Positions 26,270 through 38,800 of a DNA stretch of 64,000 nt are shown piece by piece. The stretch comes from Alitta virens. Its lineage: Eukaryota; Annelida; Polychaeta; Phyllodocida; Nereididae. How positions within the stretch are numbered: position 1 is the stretch's first letter; the number at the start of each line of letters is the position of its first letter. The notes below the pieces were generated by a model that worked only from the letters and a program-made list of their open reading frames with translations, searched no databases and was not told the DNA's origin. The position numbers and the translations under genes are program-made. The stretch spans positions 61,791,829 to 61,855,828 of the forward strand of contig OW028573.1 in the NCBI GenBank assembly GCA_932294295.1, read 5' to 3'.

Positions 26270-27060
26270 ACACTTTCGTTTTCGGAGTAGAACTCTAACA
26301 CTAATGTACTAACCCTTACGAAATTTTGTACAGTAATACTCTATATGGCCTAGTGGTACCTTTGGATAGTCACATTGACATATGTTGGCTATGTTTTACA
26401 AAATTTTGAAAAAATATAAAAACATTTTTATGTTTTGTTTCCGGAGCAGAACTCTGACAATACTGCTCCTACATGCTTAAAACTTTGTCATGATATGTCT
26501 AAAATAGTGTAGTGGTGCCTTTTGGGGGTCTCATGGCCGTAAATACTATAGAATTTTCAAAATTAGGGCAAAATAGGGAAAATTCCTTCTTTTTCAAACC
26601 TCCATATAAAAGACACTATGTACCTTACATGAATGAAATTGTATCAATAACATAACTAAATTATAATATTTTCACTTTTTTAACTTCATTTTGATATTCA
26701 GTTTATGCTTATTACAAAATAATAGAAAATCAGAAAAAATGCTAAAAATTGTGTTTTCGGAGAAGAACCATTAATGCACTTACCCCAACAAATTTGTATA
26801 TTTTATTACTGTATATAGCTTAGCTGTGCATTTTGATAGTCACATTGACATATCTCAGCTTTTTTACAATATTTAGAAAAAAAAAAGAAAAGAAGCAGGA
26901 CTCACACACTACTGCACCTACATGCGTACAAAACTTAGTAAGAATAGGTCTAAAATAGTGTAGAGATACCTTTTTGGGGTTTCATGACCATTTATGACTG
27001 ATAATTTTATTTAATAAGGAAAATATGAAAATTTGGACCGGTACCCTTTCAACCCTCATA
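26270..27060 (+). repeat. Dispersed repeat R1: four degenerate units
   Basis: Four related units follow one another, each starting with a GGAGCAGAACTCT-like or AGCAGGACTCAC word. Each continues with CTACATGC or CACTTAC, then AAACTTNGT or AAATTTTGT, then an AATAGTGTAG or ATATGGCCTAGTGGTGCC word. They begin near 26280, 26450, 26755 and 26895. Units 1 and 3 resemble each other most, as do 2 and 4, so an A-B pair was duplicated. No protein frame persists. Confidence 0.7.
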
Positions 27061-27456
27061 TCAATGATTCTATGATCCTTACATCAATAACATTTTGCCA
27101 ATGATATAATTATCTAGATTAAAGTACTTTCACTTTTAAGCTTCTTTTTGACCTTTGTTTCATCATAATTTTTTTGTTTATAATATTGGAAAATTTAAAA
27201 AAAAATGCAAAAAATTGTGTTGCTTCCTTCATATTCCTTAGCATCCCATACTAAGCAATGGTAAAGGTTGTACAATTCATGTGCGATTATTAAATATTTG
27301 ATCATAGTGTTGCCATGCTCAACCATTCAATAGTTTTTGTTTATAATTAGCAAATTCATAATAATTAGTTGCATAATGATCTATTTTACTTTCACTTGAC
27401 TCCAATACTTATTATTGTTTTCTTCATATACACCTTATCAATACTAGTTTAAATGC

Positions 27457-27934
27457 TTGTGGTTGCATGGTGCATGCTTGATTGTTTGTTTGTAAATATA
27501 TTTGGATGTTGATAGGCTTGTTTATTTAATTTATTGCTGCTCCAAATAAGGATTTGTACATATAATTATTTTTACTATTATTATTATTATATATAGTTCC
27601 TAAATAGACAATATAAAATCTGTACATAATATTAAATTATGTAAATACCCACTCCTGCTGCTTATTTGTATTCAGTATTAATCTTCTATGGTGCATATAT
27701 TTCTGCTAATTACCCTGATGGTGCCTTGTTTTTTTTTCATATGCTTATAGTTGTACATAATTATCAAAAGATGCTTTTAATATGTAACTAAATTATGTTC
27801 ATGTAGATTGTTCTTTTATTTTACTTAATCATTATATATATGTATATTTTTATTTTTTTATCCTTGTATTTTATTTTTTATGACACATGTATCTCTTTGA
27901 TGCTCTGAGTTCAATAAAATTCTATATATATATA
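27457..27934 (+). repeat. Possible LINE 3' tail with TA microsatellite
   Basis: This AT-rich segment is absent from the other block copy. It ends with TTCAATAAAATTC followed by a run of TA (27921-27938), like the 3' end of a retroelement next to R1. No frame is open. Confidence 0.3.
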
Positions 27935-28140
27935 TATAAACACTCAAGAAAGGATATTTTTGTAAAACATAGCCAATATATGTCAGTGTGGCTATCACAA
28001 GGCACCACTAGGCCATACAGAGTGTTACTGTATAACATTTCATTAGGGTAAGTGCATTAGTGTTAGAGTTCAGCTCTAGAAACGAAAATGAGTGTTAAAG
28101 CTCTGCTCTGGAAATGAAAGTGTAACGCCCGCCCTCCTGC
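27935..28140 (-). repeat. Dispersed repeat R1, inverted copy
   Basis: Read on the minus strand it matches 26200-26410: TAACACTTTCATTTCCAGAG, CTCTAACACTAATGCACTTA, ACTCTGTATGGCCTAGTGGT, and ATATTGGCTATGTTTTACAA. It therefore closes the 3.3-kb block with an inverted repeat. The same arrangement occurs at 62055-62225. Confidence 0.8.
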
Positions 28141-28734
28141 CTGTCGGATGAACAAATAACAATTTTAATGATGCCTTGTGCTATGTGGGATTTGCTGAGG
28201 GTTAAGCTGCAGCGTAACCTATTGTTTTTTGGCTTTGTGAAGATTGAGTTGGAATTAGTTGTCACTACACCAACTAATAAGCCTACATCTTGCTAGTTCT
28301 GTTTCGTAAGTAGTCATATTTCATCATTAATACAATGGTAAATGTGTAACATGGTTTGGACTCCAAGCCTCATCATCTCATCATTACATCTGCCTCTTAT
28401 GGTGTATGGTATAACTAAGTAATTCAAGTTTTGTTATGGTGTATGGTACAACTAAATAATTCAAGTTTTATTATGATGCATTCTGAAAACTATGAAAAAA
28501 CTCCACTAAATTGGTCTTAAAAATAATTCATAACGTGGCATTTCCCTACGGAATACTAGATGACACCAGAAACTTTGCAGCGAATTGTGATGTACCGATT
28601 GCAAAGGACAAATTGCTGTTCTATTGAGAGTCAAGCTATGTGTTATTCTGTAACACTGTAAGAACGACTGCTCAGAATATATGCTAGATGGTGCGCATGA
28701 ATATACAGTTGGTTTCAATGTAAACCGCCTGTCA

Positions 28735-29275
28735 AACTGAACCGCTACCTGCCACTAAACAGAACTGTCTAGCTATGGCTACTCTGAAGGACCCGGGTTC
28801 AATCCCAGGCCTGGGCAACCTTTCATGAGCACCATCCCGGCTGGATGTCATTCGGAGGAGACGTTATATTGGTGGTCCCTTGTACTAAGTGTCTATGCTG
28901 AGGCAAGTAAAAGATCCCACCCATGGGGTAAATGTGTAATATGGGTGGACTCCTCTCACCACATCAATCAACCCTCGATAGCAGCAAGAACTTGTCTTAT
29001 CTATCCATAACTACTCAAAGCAGGATCTAAAGGTACATCTTAATCTTTTGTTGTAAAGATGCATGTCGATTGCACAGACATATTTATGATATATTTGATA
29101 AATTTCTTACATTTACCAAGGGTTTATATTTTTTCAGTGGTGGTGGTGGTTTAAGCCGACTATAAGGTAGACAGAAGTGGCTGGCTTTAGCCAGTTACAG
29201 TTAAAGCCAGGAACAGGTTGCTGTAGCTGACTAGAGCTGACCATATTTTATGAAACTAACTGTATGGATGAGGCT
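28735..29275 (+). repeat. Dispersed repeat R2, copy split by a SINE
   Basis: The outer parts (28735-28784 and 29011-29275) match the R2 copy at 8.37-8.94 kb; a SINE sits between them. The inner region also has a GTAGACAGAAGTGGCTGGC word and ATTTTATGAAACTAACTGTA near its end. Confidence 0.65.
28785..29010 (+). mobile_element. SINE with CTACTC target duplication
   Basis: A 5'-truncated SINE starts at GAAGGACCCGGGTTCAATCC (box B) and keeps the body words GAGACGTTATATTGGTGGTC and TGTCTATGCTGAGGCAAG. CTACTC stands at 28779-28784 and again at 29011-29016, a target-site duplication. Removal of the SINE restores the R2 sequence seen at 8.4 kb. Confidence 0.8.
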
Positions 29276-29860
29276 GCGAATGAGATATGTTCATGTTTAT
29301 TCATACAGTGACCTTTGGTATATAATAACTTGAATGCAGGAATCGAAGAGATTTAAATTTACGACCCAAATTACATTGAAAATGTAGCACCATAAAGACA
29401 AATAATCAGACAGAGAATATCATTTATCATAATGCAAGTATTAGAGCTCACAAATGATGTTGTTTAAAAATTGTCTATATTCTATATTTTGGTGATATAG
29501 CAACTCCTGCTGATTGGCATCATTTCATTCACTATTCAAAGCATGCAGTCAATGTTTATCATAAATCATACAATGATGTCGATAATATTACACAAAGTAT
29601 CTTTATTCACGGAATCAAACAAAGTAATCCCGTTGCCCATACCTGTAACATCAATTGTGAAATCAGCAATTTGGATGCTTTGGTAATGTCCAATCCAGCA
29701 TTACATTGATTAAAGAAAGAAAAAACAAAAACAAAAAAATGCCGCCTGTATTGTGTGCAAACTGCTGCGTGGCATGCAGTATTAGCTGCAGTTTTTTGGC
29801 CATGCATGATAGTATTACATTCATTGATGTTTTTCCAAAGGCACGTCAGTTGAAGTCAAC

Positions 29861-32800
29861 ATGAGTACTGTACAGGAGGATGAGCCAAAGCAAACTGACG
29901 CCACCCAAAATGAAAATAAGAAAATATCTGACAGAAAAGCATGGAATGAATTTGCTGGATACACATCTTGCCATGGAGTAAGAAATATTAGCGATGCTAG
30001 AAATATAACTAGTCGTACATTCTGGGCCTGCTGTGTGATAGGAATGGTTGTGTGGATCATTTTTCATATTGTCAATCAAGTTCAGGCCTACCAGAGTGCT
30101 ACAACAGTGCTGGACGAACATCATACTTTCACAGTAAGTATAATTATATTTTACTTATATACTGGCCAATCCTATCTTGGGATCACCCAGCTTTTCAATT
30201 CCAAATCGGGCCAGCGCCATTTCTAGACATAGCCGACATCATGCCGACATTGAAATGATTTAGAATGCTTTCTGGGATCATTAAAATCTAGACCATCTAA
30301 AGCTATAATTATATATTTCAGCGAAAAGTGGAATTCCCATCTGTGACATTTTGCAACTTTAACCGTTTCAAGCATTCTGCTCTGAACAACTGTAAGTATT
30401 CAGATATATCTAAATGGTAAACTTAAGATACCAAGTACTAGGAAATTCAAGTGATAAAATTGATTAATCTTGTAATGTTTTCTAAGCATTCATATTTTAT
30501 GAGTGTACTCAATAATTACAATAAAAACAATGCAGCGTTATTTACAATTGGTATTATCATACTATACTCATATTTGCTTATTAAATATACATTGAAAATT
30601 ATATATTCACTTTTATATGTATCGCAAGAGGTATCATAGTAATCTACTATATATGTTAATTTTTTTTCAGTGTCCCAACGGTACAATGTCTCAAAAAACA
30701 GTTTGTGGCTGTACTTGACCTTTCTTTTGCACACCTCTTTTGACCTGTTACTGGATGATAGGGACCTAAACAAGACACTTATTGAACTTGAAAAAGTATC
30801 CGAAGCAATATCAGGCACTGAAGGTCAAATCAATGCAACCGAATTGCTCACCAAAGTCACGTTTAACTATGATGACTATTTCATGCAAAGTATACTCGAG
30901 CCATGGTTTAAGTGTAGCTGGAACGGCAGAAATTATCGTCAATGCAATTCCACAATGTTCAAGAGAATTTACACTCTGTACGGAAGTTGTCTGCTTTTTA
31001 ATCCTCCTTCACCAAAAAATGAATTTGTGCAAACTTTCGAAGGCAGTCTCAGTGGATTCTTCGCCACATTTGACGTCAAACTGAATGAGAGCAGTGGTAA
31101 GTGTTGCGCATATTGGTGCAAAATTACATCTGGCCAAAGCAGCATTTTTTAGTCATCCCTTTAATTGCAGAATACATAAAACTGTTTCCTTATAAAAACA
31201 GCGATACTACATATTGTCAGTGTTATCTGGTAGTCTGGTATAGACTACTGGAAGCTCTCTATCGACGGGCAGAAATAAAAGAAATGAAGATGAAAAAAAT
31301 TAGCCACCCAAGTTTCCTTAAAGTTGCTGTCTGTCAAATTTGCAATTTTCTAAGACGCTATCAAACAGTTGAAAATTACTTTTAATAATCAAGGCACACT
31401 AAATTTGTGTGATCTAATGATTTTATAAGACATTAATTACTTAAAAATAAATTATACATTGAGAGAAAATCCAGACCAAAACATTGGAAAAACAATGGAA
31501 ATGACATCATCACCCATTGTTCAGTATTGTGACGTCATCACTGGGTTTGTTTACATATTGAGTTTTTGATGGCATGAAAAACTAATATTTATGTTATTTA
31601 TTGTAAATTAAAACTAAATTATTGTGCAAAAGTGGGTATGTAATGGTGAAATAATATCATGAGACAAGAAGGCAGTATTGATTTATATCATTATTTTAAT
31701 GTGCAAATTTGACAGACAGTGCATCTTTAATTTAGGATCTGTTAATTTGATAGCTTAATAATACAGTAACATTAAAGCAGAAATTTGGCAAAATTCTATT
31801 TGGAAAGACTTTTTCTAAAGAACAAAACGCCGTCCTTCCTTCAGCAGCATTCATCATTGACCTAATACACAAATAGAAATTTTAACATTTCCTTGTTATC
31901 TGATGGTATGTTCATAACCAAAAGTTAAAAACCAATTGTAAAGTGTGAGCCAAACACCAATTTTGCTGCGTGGACATCATCTTCACGAAAAGTCAAATTA
32001 CTTTGATCTTTAATTTTTTAGAAATATTTTCGAGTTTGGGGAATATTCCATCTTGCAAATTGTCATATATTCTCCTGTAATTACAGACATCTCACGTCAT
32101 GTCCATGATATTGATAAACACTGGCTTGGCTCTTTCTTTCTTTTTTACCAAATGAGTGTATAATATGATAAACTAGTCATGCAGAATTAGACAGTGTACA
32201 TATCTAAAAAAGACAACCATAAAACGTCTGGTTTAAGTTGTACCAGCACAAATGACTGTTAACTTATTCATAATTTATAAATGTGTAACTTTATTACTAA
32301 TTTTTACATTTATTTAACCCAGAAAGAGCAAACTATGCCCTAGGGGGAATCTTAAACCTGGGTCTCCAGGTCATAGTTCATCCCCATGGGACTTTTCCTG
32401 ATATCAACACCCCATCTCTCATTGTCGGACCAGGTAGTCATGGTACTCTGGGGCTCAAACTTGTCAAGGTAAGTTTCAAAAATGAGTAATACATAGCACC
32501 AGCTAAACATATAACATATTAACTACACCTTGTAAAACATATAGTGTAAATAAATACAGATTTCATGGATTTGGTCGTCACGTGGATCCAGGACGCTCAT
32601 TGGCTGAGGAACTGGCTTAGCCAATCATAGGAGTCTTCGTATGACGTCCTTTGGAGTTTTGTTTCAAATTGATCTGCATGAAATCTGTGGTATTGGTCTG
32701 CCTGTATGGAGACATGCGTAACAAAAAAATAAAAATAAAATAAAAAACAGATAGCTCGCGCTCACGCACGTGATGTTTCCCATGATCACGAGATATTTCA

Positions 32801-35800
32801 TAATCATAACTTAGAGTCATGGCGAGCGTCATGAAGAGCGTCGCCTGATTCAAAACTTTTAAAAGTGATCTTGCGTTATAGAGCAGCAGTCCATCGTTTA
32901 GAATAGTTCATACTGATTCCCTACATGTTTTCCGATCGAAAATAGACCAAATATTAAGCGAGAAAGAGGCAAGAGAAAGCAGGTTGGTTGGCGGCGGCGG
33001 CGGCAAAAAAAAAAAAACTTGGTTGTGAATCAAACAGATTGTGTTGTGCTCCCGCTGACGTCCGCACTACTATATATGCATGTGGAGGTACCTTCTTTTC
33101 CTGTCCCAAAAAGGGGCGTGGTTAGGGCGTGGCTAATTAATATTCATGAGCTAATTAATATGCATGACCTAATTAATATTCATGACCTAATTAATATTTG
33201 TGATAGAGGTGTGGCTAATTAATATTCATGAGCTAATTAATATGCATGAACTAATTAATATTCATGAGCTAATTAATATGTATGACCTTATTAATAGGCA
33301 TGACCTAATTAATCTTTATGTCCTAATTAATATTTGTGACCTAATTAATACTCATGACCTAATTAATATATTTATGACTTAATTAATACTTATGACCTAA
33401 TTAAAATTGATCAAAGGTTTGGTCCTAATTAACTCGTTAATGAGAAAAAGTTAATGAGTATAATCTCTTTTTTTTCTTTAGCTCAAAAGTGTTCATAATT
33501 ACTTCATAAGAATGCTAATTAACTTTATGAACTAACAATTTTAATATTCATGAACTTTTAGTATTCATGAGCTAATTAATATTCATGAACTAATTAATAT
33601 TCATGAGCTAATCAATATTCAGAAGGGGGAGGTATCCGAATTAACTAAGTATGTTACATAACTCATGAATGATTTTCAATAAATATATTATTTAGCTCAA
33701 AGTGTTTATAATAGACAAGATATGTGTTCCACATCAGTGAACACAGACTTGATGTCAGCCATGAACACCTGTACACCCCAAGGGCAATGTAATCATAATA
33801 GACAAGATATGTGTTCTGCATCAGTGCACACAGACTTGATATCAGCCATGACTCAGCTCACATGAACACCTGTACACCCCAAGGGCATTTATGAACTATC
33901 ATAGTTTTTATATACCTAAAAATATCTTTCATTACATAACCATCACATATAAGTGGATAACATGTCTCTGATCAAAGAATATTTCGCACAAATATTGCAC
34001 ATCAGGGTAGAGAACATGCCAAGACATGTATGACCACCTGTCTGGGCCCAAGGGCATGGACACCTTTACCTATTGTCATAAAAAGAACAAAAATAAAACC
34101 TCTTGAATATACCTTAGGGTATATTCAAGAGCCAACATGTTGTTGTAGATATGGTTCAAAGATTATTTTCAAGAGATCATGTCACCTATCCTATATATAT
34201 TTGGAAAAAAAAAACATATGCAAAAACATATATCTAACTTTGAAACTATTTCAGAAATTTAAAATCAAAGTTAGAAAAATAAAATATTACAATATGCAGA
34301 ACTTCAAACTTTTTTTTTTTAGTTTCCCTCCTAATATATGTTGAGGAATGCATCCCCTATGAAGAAACTGGCAGCAATTGGGGGCAAATACCTGCATGAT
34401 CAGAGGCCAGCCATAGGGGCTATAATTCAATACAACATAATCAAAGGGTTATATACCAGTATACTATCCCAATATTTACCCAACATGCATCCACAAATTG
34501 CTATATGCATTTTCTAAGATGCAATGCAATTGTGTCAATATAATATAAGAGTTAGGTTTCTTGCATGGGAGGCAGTCACACAGCAAGCCTGCTCAGGTAG
34601 TTCAACCAACTTGAAAGGTGAGAGGTTAATATATTACTTCTTAGCTCACTAATCAAAAATATATTGTTCACATTTTACAGAAAATTTACAAAGTAAAGAT
34701 AGCATAACTGATATATACATAGATTAATTTATCCTACTCAAAAACATCAATTCAATATCATGTTAAGTTTGAACAAAAAACAAGATCTGCATAACACCTA
34801 AATTATCATTTTGTAGTTGAAGAGTAACTCAGTGACTCTGGGTTGAAAAGTTACACAAATTGAATTTTCTTCATTAGATTGCAACTAACATTTGTCTTGA
34901 TGAAATCTTACAGAGACTGTGTACAAACAATTTTAACATTTCTTAATATCTACAAGCTATTGTCACTACATAATTGTTACATGGATGACGTCACAATATA
35001 GATGACATTATCAAAAAATACTTATCCGTACGGTTTTAATGATCTCTTGGTACTTTTTCTCCCCATTAACTTATTCTTCTCTCATGTTTCCTATCAAAAC
35101 ACCAGGTATTATATTTTAAGAGACCAAAGCCAGCTATCACCAAACAGGTAGAGACATAGGCACAGAGGTAAGGTCAAATATGTTCTTTAATAGTCATGTT
35201 CTAGTAGTTGTATGATCACCCAAGAGAACCAAGCTAGAAGTTGTTATACGATTGGAGGTAATTTACGAATGTAATGACTCTCATGTACTGTATTTAGGTA
35301 AACTGTCAATTTCTGTATGATGTGTTAAAACATTATGAGTATGGCGGCCATCTTTATTCATCCTACAGTAGTCTGTAGAGTGTTCTGTTTTTATAACTAT
35401 CTTTACAGACCTTCAAGTCGCATTACAAGAGATGAATTAGTTTCTGTATGAAGTGGATCAGTTGAGGTAATTTGGATATGGTGGTTAAAAATTGTTTTTA
35501 TTTTGATGTGTTTTTATATCTCTATATTAAGGTGTTCATGGCTTAGTTGTGTTTTTTCTCATGAAGTCTCCTCATAGCTTCCTTATAGCTTCCAGCTGCC
35601 AAATCAGACCATTAACTATCTTTACAGACCTTCAAGTCGCATTACAAGAGATGAATTAGTTTCTGTATGAAGTGGCTCAGTTGAGGTAATTTGGATATGG
35701 TGGTTAAAAATTGTTTTTATTTTGATGTGTTTTTATATCTCTATATTAAAGTGTTCATGGCTAAGTTGTGTTTTTCCTCATGAAGTCTCCTCATAGCTTC

Positions 35801-38800
35801 CATCTGCCAAATCAGCCCATCGCGGCAAGGATCTTTTAACTCTATATGATATATTATATTATTTTCTAAATTAAAAGATACAGACTTTACTGGTTTAATA
35901 GTCTCGGAATTGATATAGATAGGTCTGTGTGGTTTAGACATGACAAAGGCAAATGTTCAGGTTGAAATGTTTATTTTTTAGACCGTTAATACATTAAATG
36001 AAACATTGATTATGATCGTTTAACAGATCAATAAGCTGCTCAAATTCATATTGCTTCATGTAGAGGCCTCTCTTGGTGAAAACCTTCTCAGTTTGGTAGG
36101 GAGGTGTCCATCTCAGCCGAATATCAATACATCCTCTGGTAATTGATAGTCTTATGTCTTCGTTGAGATCAAAAAATCTTTCTTCCTTTGCTGCCAAAGT
36201 TTGTGAAACTTGTGGTGTCAATTGTAGTAGACTCCTGACAGCTCCGTGTGGTAGATATAGGTATTTTCTTGCGGGGTAGGTGCCATCCAATACTCTAAGG
36301 CTTAGTCTTCTCTCCCCTTGCCATTCTGTTAAGGATACCTGGCTGTTCTGCCCGAAATTATGCTTGAAGACGGTTGAGGGTGTAGTAGACATGGTGTTCA
36401 GTTCTGAATACTCATGAAGTCTCCTCATAGCTTCCAGCTGCCAAATCAACCATCGCGGCAAGGATCTTTTAACTCTATATGATATATGATATTCTTTTCT
36501 AAATTAAAAGATACATACTTTCGTGGTTTAATAGTCTCGGTCTTGAAATAGATAGGCTTGTGTGGTTTAGACATGACAAAGTCAAGTGTTCAGGTTGAAA
36601 TGTTTATTTTTTAGACAATTAATACATTAAATGAAACATTGATTATGATCGTTTAACAGATCAATAAGCTGCTCAAATTCATATTGCTTCATGTAGAGGC
36701 CTCTCTTGGTGAAAACCTTCTCAGTTTCGTAGGGAGGTGTCCATCTCAGCCGAATATCAATACATCCTCTGGTAATTGATAGTCTTATGTCTTCGTTGAG
36801 ATCAAAAAATCTCTCTTCCTTTGCTGCCAAAGCTTGTGAAACTTGTGGTGTCAATTGTAGTAGACTCCTGACAGCTCCTTGTGGTAGATATAGGTATTTT
36901 CTTGCGGGGTAGGTGCCATCCAATACTCTAAGGCTTAGTCTTCTCTCCCCTTGCCATTCTGTTAAGGATACCTGGCTGTTCTGCCCGAAATTATGCTTGA
37001 AGGCGGTTGAGGATGTAGTAGACATGGTGTTCAGTTCTGAATAGTTAGTACTGATTCTGGCCTTCTTATATATGCTGTCTCAAGACTAAAAGTGCCTGTT
37101 GATTGGTAGTTATTGATTGATGGTTATTTATAGATATAATACATAATATCAGATATGAATGTCTTAGTGTGTTAGCCATCTGGGTCTCTTAATTTGTACG
37201 CCTGGGGGTGTTAGAGTCATGAGTGACAAGGGAGTATTGATATGTCTCAAAGCTTCTAAGAAATCTGTCCAACCTTCAGGTTTTCTTATTGTACCATTAA
37301 TGGCTGCTCTAAGTAAATCGATAATGTTGAATCCTTCAATCAGCTTGCCGCCAACTGTGACTACTCCATTTGATGACCATGTTATTTCAGGATCATGTCT
37401 TCTGATGTAGGTGACAAGTCTCAATGCCCTTTCTTTTGAAGATTTAGGAAATGCATCTGTGATGAATGAATCGTTGGTCTCTTCAGGCTGTTCAAATATT
37501 ACGTCAGACTGTTTAGTAGATTCTGGTTGATGATCCTTTTTCTGCTTATTCTTAAGTCTATGATATGCTGACTCCGGTATTACAAAATGTTTCATTATTC
37601 CAGTAGTTCTAGTTGGGGTAAAACAGCTTTAATAATGCGAGGCCAAGCTGTTCTGAGCTTTAGACAGAGTAGTTTTCGTCCTTTCTCTCGGCTATCTGCC
37701 AGCTTAATGAGTTTGTTTTTATATCTACCTAACTCTTTATTAGACTGTTTGCTGACAATCAACTCTCCTTCGATAATATTTCTTGCTAATTGTCTAAGCA
37801 GTTCTAGCTGACTCCTGCTCATTGTGTTAAGTAGGCTATCTTTCTGTTTACTCTCCGCTGTAGCTAATAGCTTGATAAAGGGCATGTTCTTTTTTAGCGC
37901 TGTCATAATGGTGAATGAATATTTTAAATGTTACTCAGCCTTATAAATAGCTGTAGGGCCCTCGTCAGGAAAAATGTCTGACCGTAATCTTAAATTCTTA
38001 TCAGTTTTAGTATGTAAGTCAATAACAAAATATGAGTAAGGTGTAGTTGTTGCTGCTAGGTAAGCCTGTAGGAGCTGTCTATAACCTAGCTGTCGACCTA
38101 GAGAGGTGATCTGCCCCTTATCTCTGTTGTTAGCCATTATGACAAAAACATGTGTGTTTAGATTTAAAGTTCTTGAATGTTTTGACTTTAAAAACAAATT
38201 ATGGGTCAGTAGGATAACTGAACAGTTATTATGATGTGTACCTATTGTGAAAAGTTTTAAAATTGCATCGGTGTTCATAGCATCAATCATTAGATCATCA
38301 AATACAATTACAGAATGGCTACTACTTAGAGTCTGAAAGGTTTCCAAATCATCCTTGCTGGGCATGCCATAGTGAAATGATATATTATCCATTTCTGATT
38401 CTAACGTACTAAACATTGGCTGCCATACGCTGTTGTAGCAGTATAGAATTTTTTCGGGGGTTTCTCGAAACATATCATGTTTCAGTAAACGATAAACAAA
38501 TGTTGATTTCCCTCCCTGACTGGGTGATGATATTATTATATTACAGGGTGTATTTAGAAGTGCGAGCACTTTGTCTTCAGACATGGCCTTCCAGGAGTCA
38601 GGGGTATTAGCAGTTACTGCAAAAGATGTGTCTACTGTGTCTGGTCTCTGCATGACGAATGAGTTTGTTGTAATAAGATAACAGTTATTTAACGGTGATG
38701 TTTCGAGTGTTTGTTATTTCCATAACCGCCGGGGTTTCGGCATGAATCATCAATACTACAGGCTCGTCCAAAGCTTTCTTGAAATTCAGAGACAGACGGA

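Larger units (their letters stand above)
24188..27456. repeat. 3.3-kb repeat block, copy 1
   Basis: The block starts TAAGAGCATC and runs colinear with 57288-60965. Differences are a deletion of about 330 bases in copy 2 (25068-25398 here) and a MITE inserted only in copy 2. It contains, in order, AT-rich DNA, a dead reverse transcriptase on the minus strand, a GC-rich stretch of GGGCGGACG words (26215-26265) and the R1 units. No complete gene. It is a decayed composite retroelement, not a unique duplication of host genes. Confidence 0.85.

Noticed and set aside
33019..33382. Frames with INIHELINMHDLIN repeats, also at 43567-43797
   Set aside because: Translations of the TAATTAATATTCATGA terminal arrays.
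34030..34344. 104-residue frame inside the left part of the Polinton-like element
   Set aside because: It spans the inverted repeat and an AT-rich stretch, is on the opposite strand to all other genes and has no domain.
36393..36461. Upstream extension of PC4-like copy B to 155 residues
   Set aside because: The extension is the out-of-place end of the broken small ORF; copy A starts at the internal methionine.
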